From assembly GCF_051233685.1 (NCBI RefSeq), contig NZ_JBAMMY010000185.1, forward strand, positions 15,670-79,669: DNA of 64,000 nucleotides, given 5' to 3'. This document shows, in pieces, positions 36,148 through 43,449 of the stretch. Every line of letters starts with the position of its first letter. Position 1 is the first letter of the stretch. The translations under genes were made by a program, and so were the position numbers. The notes below the pieces were generated by a model. It saw only the letters and a program-made list of their open reading frames with translations. It had not been told where the DNA came from and searched no databases. This stretch comes from RPRI01 sp051233685 (GTDB lineage: Bacteria > Desulfobacterota > Desulfobacteria > Desulfobacterales > RPRI01).

Positions 36148-36438
36148 ATGAAGAAAAGTTTTTTCTTAATTTTAATAATGTTTGTTTTCCTTATTTCTTT
36201 GGTGGGTTGTGCAACAACTGCTGATCTTGAGAAAGTAAAGGCGCAGGAAATGGAGATTAATGCTAAAGCCGACCAGGCATTGCAGGAAGCACAAACTGCA
36301 AAGGCAGAAGCAGCAAAGGCATCCGATGCAGCAGCCAAGGCCGAAAATGCTTTAAAGCAGTCAGAGGAAAGAGCGCAGAAGGCTGAAGAAAGGGCGCATA
36401 AAGCTGAAACTGTTTTTGAGAAGTCAATGAAGAAGTAA
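36148..36438 (+). CDS. Lpp/OprI-like alanine-zipper lipoprotein
   Basis: 96 residues with AAAGGAGG before ATG. Lipoprotein signal with lipobox LVGC (Cys 21). The mature part is a continuous Ala-rich heptad helix (EKVKAQEMEINAKADQAL through KAEERAHKAE), and it ends in KSMKK. E. coli Lpp ends in Lys, through which L,D-transpeptidases join it to peptidoglycan. The two YkuD genes that follow make the same reaction likely here. Expected location: outer-membrane inner leaflet, trimeric. Confidence 0.87.
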   Translation: MKKSFFLILIMFVFLISLVGCATTADLEKVKAQEMEINAKADQALQEAQTAKAEAAKASDAAAKAENALKQSEERAQKAEERAHKAETVFEKSMKK

Positions 36439-36488
36439 GTCAATCTATAAAGTGTAATTACCATGATTTTAGAATCTTTAAAAAAATA

Positions 36489-36625
36489 GTGCCAGGTTTT
36501 TGAATCGCAATTGTAAGTGAATTCCCCGCTGCTTGCGGCGGGGAATGCGAATTAAAGTTGAATGGTTTTCCCTACAGTCGAAGATTTCCCGTTATCTGAA
36601 GCGTAAAAATTTCAATTCCTGGCAC
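36489..36625. repeat. Palindromic intergenic element with GTGCCAGG ends
   Basis: Outer inverted repeats GTGCCAGG (36489-36496) and CCTGGCAC (36618-36625) enclose 120 bases. Near the left third is a strong hairpin, ATTCCCCGC/GCGGGGAAT at 36521-36546. There is no coding capacity. It resembles a REP/MITE-type element and could also act as a processing or stabilising structure after the lipoprotein gene. Confidence 0.65.
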
Positions 36626-36802
36626 CTTTTATTTTTATGTTGGTTTTCAAACCGTACCGGTTTATCTAACATTTTACATCGATAACATTTAAATTAATAA
36701 CGAATTCGAACTTGGAATATGATAGATGTTTTGGGGTGTTATGATAAGAAGCCGACTGATTCTGCTATCATCAGTCATATTAAAAAAAATACGAAGATTT
36801 TT

Positions 36803-37810
36803 ATGAGAAAAAAGCAAAGCAGGATATTTGAATACCTTTGCTTTTTTTTTGTATGCATCATAATGACTTCAGTTCTGTTTTACGGATGCAGTCACTTTGA
36901 CGGTGGTTTTCCGGCCAGGTCAACCTTCAAAGAAGCAAATGATTTTTTCAACCAGGGATTTTATACTGCATCTTTAAAAAAATATGAGCAGATTATTGAA
37001 AAATATCCCACGGCTGGAGACAAGGCTCTTTTTGAAATGGGCATTATTTATATGTATCCCGGAAATGCCTTAAAAGATTATCAGAAATCTCTTAAATGTT
37101 TTGATCAACTCATTAAAAATTACCCGGAAAGTGCGTACAGGACGGATAGTGAGGTGATGATATCTTTTATCAATAATGCCATAATCAATGATAAGAGGAT
37201 TTTTACACAGCAAACACAAATCGAGTCTCTCGGCCGAGAGGTTAAATACAAGGCAGACGAGATTGTTACACTGAAAAAAATGACTGAGCCTCTCGAACGG
37301 GAGGTTAAAAGCAATGAATGTGAGATTGTTGAGCTGCAAAATAAAATTGAAGCACTCAAACAATACATTTTTGCAATCGAAAACGGACCAGCTGATAAAA
37401 TTCTGATAGAAAAAAAAGAAAGACGATTGACGTTGATGTCAAAGAATAAAGTACTCAAGACGTACAAAATAGCCCTGGGGGAAAACCCGGATGGTCCGAA
37501 AGAAAGACAGGGCGATTACAAAACCCCTGAGGGAATTTACTTCATCGATTCAAGAAACAATAGCAGGCGTTATCATTTATCTCTTCATATTTCCTACCCG
37601 AACGAGAACGACAAAAAGCGTGCAAAAGCGCTTGGCATATCTCCCGGCGGTGACATCGTAATCCACGGCATCAAGAATGGTTTTTCTTGGGTTGGTGATC
37701 TTCACACAAAGTTTAACTGGACGAAAGGGTGTATTGCCGTTACAGATGATGAAATAGAAGAAATTGACAAGTTAGTGCCAAACGGTACGATTGTTGAGAT
37801 AAGGCCATAG
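36803..37810 (+). CDS. Lipoprotein L,D-transpeptidase with TPR and coiled coil
   Basis: About 335 residues from ATG 36803, which puts a basic N-terminus before the membrane segment and lipobox FYGC; an in-frame ATG at 36719 adds 28 polar residues. Residues about 40-120 hold TPR-like repeats (YTASLKKYEQIIEKYP, SLKCFDQLIKNYPES). About 140-195 is a coiled coil. The C-terminal 130 residues are a YkuD domain with GDIVIHG and the active-site Cys in TKGCIAVTDDE. It should cross-link meso-diaminopimelate residues or attach lipoproteins to peptidoglycan. Confidence 0.88.
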   Translation: MRKKQSRIFEYLCFFFVCIIMTSVLFYGCSHFDGGFPARSTFKEANDFFNQGFYTASLKKYEQIIEKYPTAGDKALFEMGIIYMYPGNALKDYQKSLKCFDQLIKNYPESAYRTDSEVMISFINNAIINDKRIFTQQTQIESLGREVKYKADEIVTLKKMTEPLEREVKSNECEIVELQNKIEALKQYIFAIENGPADKILIEKKERRLTLMSKNKVLKTYKIALGENPDGPKERQGDYKTPEGIYFIDSRNNSRRYHLSLHISYPNENDKKRAKALGISPGGDIVIHGIKNGFSWVGDLHTKFNWTKGCIAVTDDEIEEIDKLVPNGTIVEIRP

Positions 37811-37827
37811 AAAATGATTATTAATTC

Positions 37828-37991
37828 GAGCCATTTTCAAAACATCCCATTTAGGCCGATCTTTTGCGTTGGGCTCAAATTTTGCGCGCAGTGAAGCATA
37901 GCGCTATCCTCGAAATACTAAATGCATTCCTGTGGTTAAAATTTTCGCCCGCCTTGACCTTGACCAAACTGAAACGTTTTGAAAACGGCTC
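37828..37991. repeat. MITE-like dispersed repeat, copy 1
   Basis: 164 bp. The ends GAGCCATTTTCAAAAC and GTTTTGAAAACGGCTC are inverted repeats with one mismatch. Inside are further paired words (gggctcaaatttt and aaaattttcgccc). A second copy starts at 63864 and is nearly identical except that it lacks about 22 bases (gcgcgcagtgaagcatagcg). No transposase is coded. It lies between the two L,D-transpeptidase genes. Confidence 0.88.
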
Positions 37992-38026
37992 ATTCTTCTT
38001 TATTAAACAGGATATTTATTTGACCC

Positions 38027-39349
38027 ATGTGCCGAATCATTAACTTTCCGCCCTTATCCAAAAAACCAAGTCTTATAGCTCTGTTTATCTTCATCCTATC
38101 CTTAAATGGATGCGCACTAATGGGAAAAATCAAGGTGAGCCCCTGGTATTCCCCAAGCTATCCTGAAGAAGAAATCGAACGGAATCAATTTTTGCTTGCA
38201 AAAGAAGATGACGTTATTGGCCGGCTGTCATTTGTCAGGCTTGAAAAGGATGATACGCTACCGGATATTGCAAGACATTTCAGCCTGGGAATCAATGAAA
38301 TAAATACAGCTAATCCGGGAGTAGACATATGGGTTCCTGAAAACGGAGAGCGTATCATGTTGCCTCTGTGCTTTATCCTGCCGGATGCTCCCAGAAAAGG
38401 CATCGTGATCAACCTGGCAGCTATGAGGCTTTTTCAATTTAAAGGTAATAGTAATTTTTTGACGGTGTTGACCTATCCGGTTGGTATCGGTACTTCAGAA
38501 CGGCCAACGCCCATGGGTCAAATGTATGTGTATCGCAAGATGGCCCGGCCAACCTGGCATGTGCCTGCCTCAATTGCTGAAGATCATCGAAAAAAAGGAG
38601 ACCCCCTACCCTCTTTTATTCTGCCGGGACCTGAAAATCCCCTGGGAGAATACGCGCTATATTTAAGCAAGTCGGGTTACTTGATACATGGAACAAATAA
38701 ACCATCCAGCATCGGTCTTAAGGCAACCAATGGCTGCATAAGACTCTATCCGGAAGACATAAAGATGCTCTTCAAAAGCACTCCGGTTAAGACACCTGTA
38801 AGCATCGTTAACCAGCCATATCTTATTGGCCAGCGTAATGGATTAGTTTACCTTGAGGCTCATGTTCCCCTGGAAGACTCGGGCGCTTCTGAGTTAGAAA
38901 AGATGTATGCAAAATTGAAAAATATTGAAAAAAAATCGGTTAATACTCTTGACCGGAAGAAAGTTCAGGTAGTTTTAAATGAAGCACGGGGAATTCCTGT
39001 CCCCATATTAGAGATCCGCAAAGAAAGTGGAGAAGGAGCTGATGACGAAGCCATAGAAGTCGAACACCCGGTAAAACTGTATGGCAAACCGGAAATACCG
39101 GAACTGAAAATGGAGTCCTGGTATGTTTTGGCTGCTCAAATGCAAGACAAGATTGATGCTTTAAGGATTGCCGCCATTATCAACCACCAGGGTCCGCAAA
39201 TCCCGGCAAGGGTAATATCAAAAAACGACAGTTACCGCGTTATTACCGGCCCTTTCAATGATATCGGCAAAGCCAGAGATGCCATCAAACGTTTGAAAAT
39301 TGATTTGGAAATAGACGGTAAATTGATTGAACCTGTCAGGAAAAAATAG
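38027..39349 (+). CDS. LysM - YkuD - SPOR lipoprotein L,D-transpeptidase
   Basis: 440 residues. Lipoprotein signal with lipobox LNGC (about 25-28). A LysM-type peptidoglycan-binding region lies at about 70-115 (DTLPDIARHFSLGINEINTAN), YkuD at about 128-265 with LIHGTNKPSSIG and the active-site Cys in ATNGCIRLY, and a SPOR-like repeat at about 365-436 (SWYVLAAQMQDKIDALRIAA). Members with LysM plus YkuD resemble ErfK/YbiS/YcfS, which join Lpp to the wall. Its location after Lpp and another YkuD gene supports a wall-anchoring set. Confidence 0.9.
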   Translation: MCRIINFPPLSKKPSLIALFIFILSLNGCALMGKIKVSPWYSPSYPEEEIERNQFLLAKEDDVIGRLSFVRLEKDDTLPDIARHFSLGINEINTANPGVDIWVPENGERIMLPLCFILPDAPRKGIVINLAAMRLFQFKGNSNFLTVLTYPVGIGTSERPTPMGQMYVYRKMARPTWHVPASIAEDHRKKGDPLPSFILPGPENPLGEYALYLSKSGYLIHGTNKPSSIGLKATNGCIRLYPEDIKMLFKSTPVKTPVSIVNQPYLIGQRNGLVYLEAHVPLEDSGASELEKMYAKLKNIEKKSVNTLDRKKVQVVLNEARGIPVPILEIRKESGEGADDEAIEVEHPVKLYGKPEIPELKMESWYVLAAQMQDKIDALRIAAIINHQGPQIPARVISKNDSYRVITGPFNDIGKARDAIKRLKIDLEIDGKLIEPVRKK

Positions 39350-39397
39350 TCGATCACACTTTTTTTATCTCAAACACTCAAGCATTTATAGCATTTG

Positions 39398-39607
39398 TCA
39401 TAATAATAATATCAGCCCATTAAAAGTCTGATTCTGAGTAGCTGGAGATACATTTCTATTTACTGCCAGATCTGTTAAAAACAACTCAATCTTTTGCTCT
39501 TCATCCGCCAGATCTTCGCTGGATTTCATTTTATGAAACAATATATATCGTTTTATCCAGTCGCAATAAGTTATTTCTGTATGAATCGAGTAGTGATGCA
39601 AACGCAT
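39398..39607 (-). pseudogene. intI: Integron integrase (IntI) N-terminal fragment
   Basis: 69 codons reading MRLHHYSIHTEITYCDWIKR, then YILFHKMK, a variable part, FLTDLAVNRNVSPATQNQTF and NGLILLL before a stop. This matches the N-terminal SAM-like domain of integron integrases (RxxHYSxRTExxYxxWIxRFIxFH, FLxxLAVxxxVxxxTQNQAxxALxFLY). The frame extends in homology only a few codons upstream (VLDV) before a stop. The catalytic domain with the Arg-His-Arg-Tyr residues is gone, so it cannot recombine. Its 5' end points toward the cassette-like genes, as in real integrons. Confidence 0.82.
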
Positions 39608-39787
39608 AACATCCAGAACTTATAATCCATTAGTTTGCTTCATTTATGTGTTGATATACTTATAATAAGATGGTTTTATCTCAAATATAATTTGGTATAT
39701 TTTTTAACTGGTTGTTGTCTATATCGCATTTTTAAAATAATTTGATATCATCTTTATTTTTAATCAAGGCTGATATTGACACAGGGC

Positions 39788-39805
39788 AAATTTGCCGGTC
39801 AACTC
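39788..39805 (+). repeat. Cassette-boundary repeat word, copy 1
   Basis: AAATTTGCCGGTCAACTC occurs here and again at 40607-40624, each time shortly upstream of a plus-strand gene start. The first copy is followed by a sequence ending GCATTAGGC (39828-39836), close to the attC end CGTTAGGC. It may be a degraded attI or attC boundary. Confidence 0.5.
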
Positions 39806-39843
39806 GCACAATATGCCCCCAAAAAATACGCATTAGGCACATA

Positions 39844-39895
39844 TGTTATAAAATGGTATTTTTAACATTGACTTTATGTTATAAACTGCTATATA
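39844..39895 (+). promoter_or_regulatory. Promoter and operator of the RelE/HTH toxin-antitoxin pair
   Basis: -35 TTGACT (39868-39873) and -10 TATATA (39890-39895) with a 16-base spacer. An imperfect palindrome from TGTTA to TAACA spans 39844-39867, and ATGTTATAAA is repeated at 39842 and 39876. This fits autorepression by the downstream HTH antitoxin. Confidence 0.6.
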
Positions 39896-39901
39896 TTAAC
39901 C

Positions 39902-40162
39902 ATGAATGAAATCCTTTGGCATAACCGTGCACGCAAGCAAATGAAAATGATTCCAGTGCATTATAGAGATGCTATCCATGAAAGCATAGACCAGTTGGCT
40001 ACCTTCCCGGAATGCAAACGGCTTGATATTACTGAACTGAAAAATCACCGTTATGATTACCGCTTAAGGGTCGGTCGCTATCGAGTGTTGTTCAACTATG
40101 CCAATGTCATTAAAATTATAGAAATACAAGAGGTGAAAAAAAGAGATGAGCGTACATATTGA
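39902..40162 (+). CDS. RelE/ParE-family toxin
   Basis: 86 residues. The fold is indicated by WHNRARKQMKMIPVHYRDAI, ITELKNHRYDYRLRVGRYRVLF and a final EIQEVKKRDERTY. RelE-type members cut mRNA in the ribosome, ParE-type poison gyrase; which applies here is not clear. The gene precedes and overlaps its antitoxin by 17 bases, the HigBA-like order. First cassette-like unit after the IntI fragment. Confidence 0.88.
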   Translation: MNEILWHNRARKQMKMIPVHYRDAIHESIDQLATFPECKRLDITELKNHRYDYRLRVGRYRVLFNYANVIKIIEIQEVKKRDERTY

Positions 40163-40490
40163 TCCTCAAATTATAAAACAAAACGGTAAACCTGCATTTG
40201 CCGTTATCCCTTGGAACGATTACCAAGAGCTTCTCCATAATCATATTGAAGCAGATGACTCTGATGTCTGGTTTCCGAATGAAGTTGTAAAAGCCAATGT
40301 CCGAGGAGATAGCCTTATCAAGGCATGGCGGGAATATTTAAAATTAACTCAATCAGAATTAGCTGCCAAAGCAGGAATGAAGCAATCAGCCCTTGCGAGG
40401 CTGGAAAACAATACCGTCAATCCAAGAAAATCTACACTGCTGAACTTAGCAAAAGCAATGGGAATCAGTGTTGAACAATTATTAGATTAA
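40146..40490 (+). CDS. HTH (Xre/Cro) antitoxin
   Basis: 114 residues. The N-terminal half (FAVIPWNDYQELL) resembles the Phd-like toxin-neutralising part; the C-terminal half is an Xre helix-turn-helix (LIKAWREYLKLTQSELAAKAGMKQ, ARLENNTVNPRKSTLLNLAKA). It is expected to bind the RelE/ParE-type toxin and repress the operon promoter at 39844. Confidence 0.88.
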   Translation: MSVHIDPQIIKQNGKPAFAVIPWNDYQELLHNHIEADDSDVWFPNEVVKANVRGDSLIKAWREYLKLTQSELAAKAGMKQSALARLENNTVNPRKSTLLNLAKAMGISVEQLLD

Positions 40491-40498
40491 AAAACGGC

Positions 40499-40557
40499 AT
40501 ATCAAATCACTTGTGCCGACCCAAAAAGCTGGGCGGCACAGTTCAATCGTTCGACCG
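40499..40557. other. attC-like recombination site 1
   Basis: Core arms GCCGACCC (40517-40524) and GGGCGGC (40533-40539) are the classic attC L boxes with an extrahelical A, extended by TGT/ACA. The distance from each core arm to its outer R-box position is 11 bases on both sides, as in canonical attC sites. The right outer box is GTTCGAC (consensus GTTRRRY), while the left, ATATATC, is degraded. It lies right after the toxin-antitoxin pair. Confidence 0.65.
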
Positions 40558-40619
40558 GCAAATTTGCCCGAATAACCGTCCACTTCGTGCCCGTTATTCG
40601 GCTAAAATTTGCCGGTCAA
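40555..40619. repeat. 65-bp hairpin overlapping attC-like site 1
   Basis: GACCGGCAAATTT pairs with AAATTTGCCGGTC (13 pairs), then CCGAATAAC with GTTATTCGG (9 pairs), with a CAC/GTG top. The right arm carries the boundary word shared with 39788. It could be a second, inverted-arm attC or a palindromic insertion. Confidence 0.7.
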
Positions 40620-40686
40620 CTCCACCATTGGACGTAGAACAAAGGAGCAAAGAAACGATTCACCGCTTAGATAGCATGGAAGAACA

Positions 40687-41325
40687 ATGATTCTGTATAA
40701 GTATTGTGACGAAAGAATCGATCTTCTCAGAAACACGCGAATAAAGGTGTCCAACCTTTTCGACATTAACGACCCATTCGAGTTCTTGCCCCAGTTCCTT
40801 GAGAATTTTTCTGAGTTGGATCGTATGTTGGATTCGCTTTACGAGTACCAAAAAGAGAACTTAGAATTCTGTCCCTTTCGCAATCAGAGTGCAATGTGGT
40901 GATGTGGGGACACTATTGCAACAAGCACAAAGGCATTCTCTACAAAATCGATACGACCAAGATCGTCCCTGATGGCGGGATCGAGGACCCCTTTGTCGAA
41001 GTCACGTACGCAAAGGACCGCCCCAGCATAGATCTACAGGCTTTAGCCAAAGCTTTAGAGAAGAAAGAAACCGACGAACTCGAAGCTAGCGTCAAGCTCA
41101 TAACGTACACGAAGTTTGAGGACTGGAAATACGAGAGAGAATATCGAGCTATTGTTCAGTATGACCAAGAAGAAGGATACGACTACTACAACAATATCCC
41201 CGAATTCCATTATAGAAGTGGTCCTTGGCATGAATTCGACTTGGGAAACGGAAACTCTTGTAAGGGTATTGCTTCGAGACCCGAAGTTCAGTCACGTTAA
41301 GCTCAAAAAGGCAGAAATACAGTCT
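40687..41325 (+). pseudogene. DUF2971 gene broken by two frameshifts
   Basis: Three frames carry successive parts of one DUF2971 protein. Part 1 (40687-40902) starts MILYKYCDERIDLLRNTRIK and holds FDINDPFEF. Part 2 (from 40896) begins at MWGHYCNKHKGI, the family's MWxHYxxxHxG motif, and holds the WKYEREYRAI motif. Part 3 (frame of 41116 on) holds IIEVVLGMNSTWETETL and HVKLKKAEI, the usual end. Breaks are near 40895 and 41165-41200. DUF2971 proteins are common in defence islands and integron cassettes; the function is unknown. Either a true pseudogene or two sequencing errors. Confidence 0.75.
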
Positions 41326-41414
41326 AATTTACGACGACCTTGTCATAGAGCGAAGCCTCTGGAACACAGATCAAGGATAGCCGTTACCAAGGGGCAAGCT
41401 CGAATAAGAGCAGT

Positions 41415-41468
41415 TCCCAACTCAATACAGCGGACTCGCTACGCTCCCCGCCGATTTCGTCGTTAAAA
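41415..41468. other. attC-like recombination site 2
   Basis: TCCCAAC (41415-41421) and GTTAAAA (41462-41468) take the R-box positions around a fold with GCGG (41430-41433) and CCGC (41448-41451) arms, plus an ACTCGCTACGCTCC top. It falls between the DUF2971 remnant and the next plus-strand gene. Outer boxes match the consensus at five to six of seven positions each. Confidence 0.5.
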
Positions 41469-41486
41469 TAAAATGGATAAATATCT

Positions 41487-41951
41487 ATGGATATAAGCCG
41501 ATCAAAAAACGAAATTACTTATAAACCGAGTTTATTGCAAAAAATTGTTCGTTTCACAATATTTGGTTTCTCTTTTTATATAGGCAATCAAATCGTGCGT
41601 AGCGGAGACGGTAAAATACCTTATTTTATAATGTTTGTCTTGCCGGCTATAACCCTGCTTCCTCTTACAGAAACATTTATTTATAAAATAACATTATCAA
41701 CTACCGGAATAAGGGTAAGAGCCCTCTTCCGGAATTGGGCGATTGACTGGAATCAAATCACATCATGGAAAATAATTAGTAATACCGGTCAGACTATTGG
41801 CAGTGCCGGAGTTGGAATTCATTTTATTTTTCATGTGGGTAATAAAAGCTATTCATTGATGGAGCTTCATAAATACAGCGCTCTAAAGCACTTTGATGAA
41901 ATTAAAAATTGGATCAAAAAACACGTAAAAAGCAATGCGCAAATTGGATAG
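41487..41951 (+). CDS. Membrane protein with PH-like domain
   Basis: 154 residues. Two hydrophobic segments (about 22-40 and 49-68) are followed by a bacterial PH-type beta domain: YKITLSTTGIRVRALFRNWAIDWNQITSWK is the diagnostic run, here split at residues 72-101. The C-terminus is an amphipathic helix. Similar short proteins are frequent in cassette arrays. Function unknown. The third cassette-like unit. Confidence 0.65.
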   Translation: MDISRSKNEITYKPSLLQKIVRFTIFGFSFYIGNQIVRSGDGKIPYFIMFVLPAITLLPLTETFIYKITLSTTGIRVRALFRNWAIDWNQITSWKIISNTGQTIGSAGVGIHFIFHVGNKSYSLMELHKYSALKHFDEIKNWIKKHVKSNAQIG

Positions 41952-42013
41952 GAACAATAAACAACGGGGTCAGAGCTACACATTTGACAAAATGTGCCCA
42001 TTAAATCTGAATT

Positions 42014-42061
42014 TCCCAACAACGCCTTGCACCCGCTGAAAGGGTGAAGGCGGCGTTCTGT
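42014..42061. other. attC-like recombination site 3
   Basis: TCCCAAC (42014-42020) and GTTCTGT (42055-42061) bracket the hairpin AACGCCTTGCACCC / GGGTGAAGGCGGCGTT with unpaired bases on one side, an attC-like asymmetry. It lies between the PH-domain gene and the BrnT-like gene. Confidence 0.55.
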
Positions 42062-42122
42062 TTCCAGCTAAATCTACTTAAAATACGTTGACAAAAGGCA
42101 GACACAAGCTTATGGTTTTGAC

Positions 42123-42392
42123 ATGAAATACTTGAATTGGAATTCTGAAAAAAACGAACTCTTAAAACAAGAACGCGGGATATCCTTTGAGGAAATCGCC
42201 TATTTAATTGAGTCAGGTCTGGTGATAGGTATAGAGGAAAATCCAGGGTATCCCAATCAAAAAATGTATGTTTTAGAAATCGACAACTATGCCATTATCG
42301 TACCTTACGTGGAAAATGATAATGAAATATTTTTAAAAACAGCATTTCCAAGCCGTAAATACACAAAAAAATACGGTTTGAAGGGGGAATAA
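42123..42392 (+). CDS. BrnT-like (DUF4258-type) toxin
   Basis: 89 residues. NWNSEKNELLKQERGISFEEIA resembles the BrnT N-terminus, followed by IIVPYVENDNEIFLKTAFPSRKY as in BrnT/DUF4258 ribonuclease toxins. The stop overlaps the start of the next gene, so the pair is coupled. Fourth cassette-like unit. Confidence 0.75.
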   Translation: MKYLNWNSEKNELLKQERGISFEEIAYLIESGLVIGIEENPGYPNQKMYVLEIDNYAIIVPYVENDNEIFLKTAFPSRKYTKKYGLKGE

Positions 42393-42685
42393 TGAATAAA
42401 ATTAGTAAAAAAGCATTTAAGCCAATTGATCAGGAAGAGAAAGACCTGATGGAATCCATCGAACGTGAAGAGTGGCAGCCTGTTAAAAATTTTGGTCAAG
42501 AAAGAAAAAAGGCAATTGAAGCCGCTAGAAATACTTTGAAAAAGGATAAACGAATAAATCTTCGCCTTTCCCAAAAGGATTACCAGAAAATACAAATAAA
42601 GGCAATTGAAGAAGGTATACCATATCAAACACTTATTTCCAGTATCGTGCATAAATATCTGAATGGTTCTTTAACGCCCAGATAA
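42392..42685 (+). CDS. CopG/BrnA-like antitoxin
   Basis: 97 residues with GGGGGA before ATG. The C-terminal part RINLRLSQKDYQKIQIKA and EEGIPYQTLISSIVHKYL is a ribbon-helix-helix DNA-binding domain; the N-terminal 50 residues (EEKDLMESIEREEWQPV) would wrap the toxin. It likely represses its own operon. Confidence 0.8.
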   Translation: MNKISKKAFKPIDQEEKDLMESIEREEWQPVKNFGQERKKAIEAARNTLKKDKRINLRLSQKDYQKIQIKAIEEGIPYQTLISSIVHKYLNGSLTPR

Positions 42686-42689
42686 TAGA

Positions 42690-42988
42690 AAAAAACAGAA
42701 TCGGGTAGCCGGGGGTTTTTCTCCCCCAGCCCCCACACCACGCAGCAAGCGTTGCGACATGAAGTTGCTGGTTTTATAGCTGATCTTTGATTCAGCCTGC
42801 TGTATCGCCAGTAGTTTTCTACCCCGGCATGCATTGCCGGTAACAGCTTTGTGCGAAGCCCGGGGGCATTAATTCCCTATACGGATGCAGCAGAGCTTAC
42901 AGAAATGCAAATATAGTTGGATTGACTACAAAAGGCTTAAAACCTAACCGGGATTCCAGGGTTCAAGTGGAATGCTGAATCCCCGCTT
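42690..42988. other. GC-richer non-coding region after the cassettes
   Basis: About 300 bases with GC-rich words unlike the surroundings, for example a cccgg/gggg hairpin at 42698-42728 (gccggggg... ctccccc). No open frame with a start signal, no reverse transcriptase and no clear intron domain V was seen. It may be a scar of a lost insertion. Confidence 0.4.
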
Positions 42989-43414
42989 TTATTCCTGGTA
43001 TAGTGCCTTCATAAAAGCTTCTTTTGCAACCGACTCCAATTGTTTTAAGTTGTCGCCTTCTATTTCCCGAACTACCTTTTCCAGAAACTCTGGTATGTCT
43101 ATATGCTGCAGGCATTTTTCCAGGCATTCTTCGCACTGCACACACTGGGATGCATAACCGGGATTTCCGGTAGCAATACCACAATATTCAGATCATCTGC
43201 GAACTTGTGGCGCGTTCTTCATCTATCTTCCCGTTTTTCCGAGCAAGTCTCATTGCTCCAAATCCTAATACTGAAAGTTTGTCACCATTTTTTGGCAAGG
43301 ATCTATAAGCATTTTTAATTCCTCTCTTATATTATAAGCAAATCTTGCTCTCATGAAATAATCGGTAATTGCTTTACTGCAAAAAACTTCTAAATCCTGA
43401 TCGCTTATACCCAT
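42989..43414 (-). pseudogene. Remnant of a 4Fe-4S aldo/keto reductase
   Basis: Near 43300-43230 the minus strand reads LPKNGDKLSVLGFGAMRLAR then KNGKIDEERA, the N-terminus of aldo/keto reductases of the ferredoxin-type family. Then, in another frame, GNPGYASQCVQCEECLEKC followed by LQHIDIPEFLEKVV gives the C-terminal cluster domain and the stop at 42989. Some 250-300 central residues are missing. A short frame from ATG 43414 with AGGAG (MGISDQDLEVF...) runs into the remnant and is unassigned. Confidence 0.78.
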
Positions 43415-43449
43415 ATCATGCTCCTTTTAAAAACATATTACGGATATGA

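Noticed and set aside
41116..41466. Independent 116-residue protein in the cassette region
   Set aside because: Its middle is the C-terminal part of the DUF2971 gene in a shifted frame and its ends are non-conserved.
42690..42960. Possible group II intron or insertion sequence scar, because of GC-rich words after the last cassette
   Set aside because: No reverse transcriptase or transposase frame and no recognisable domain V or terminal repeats.
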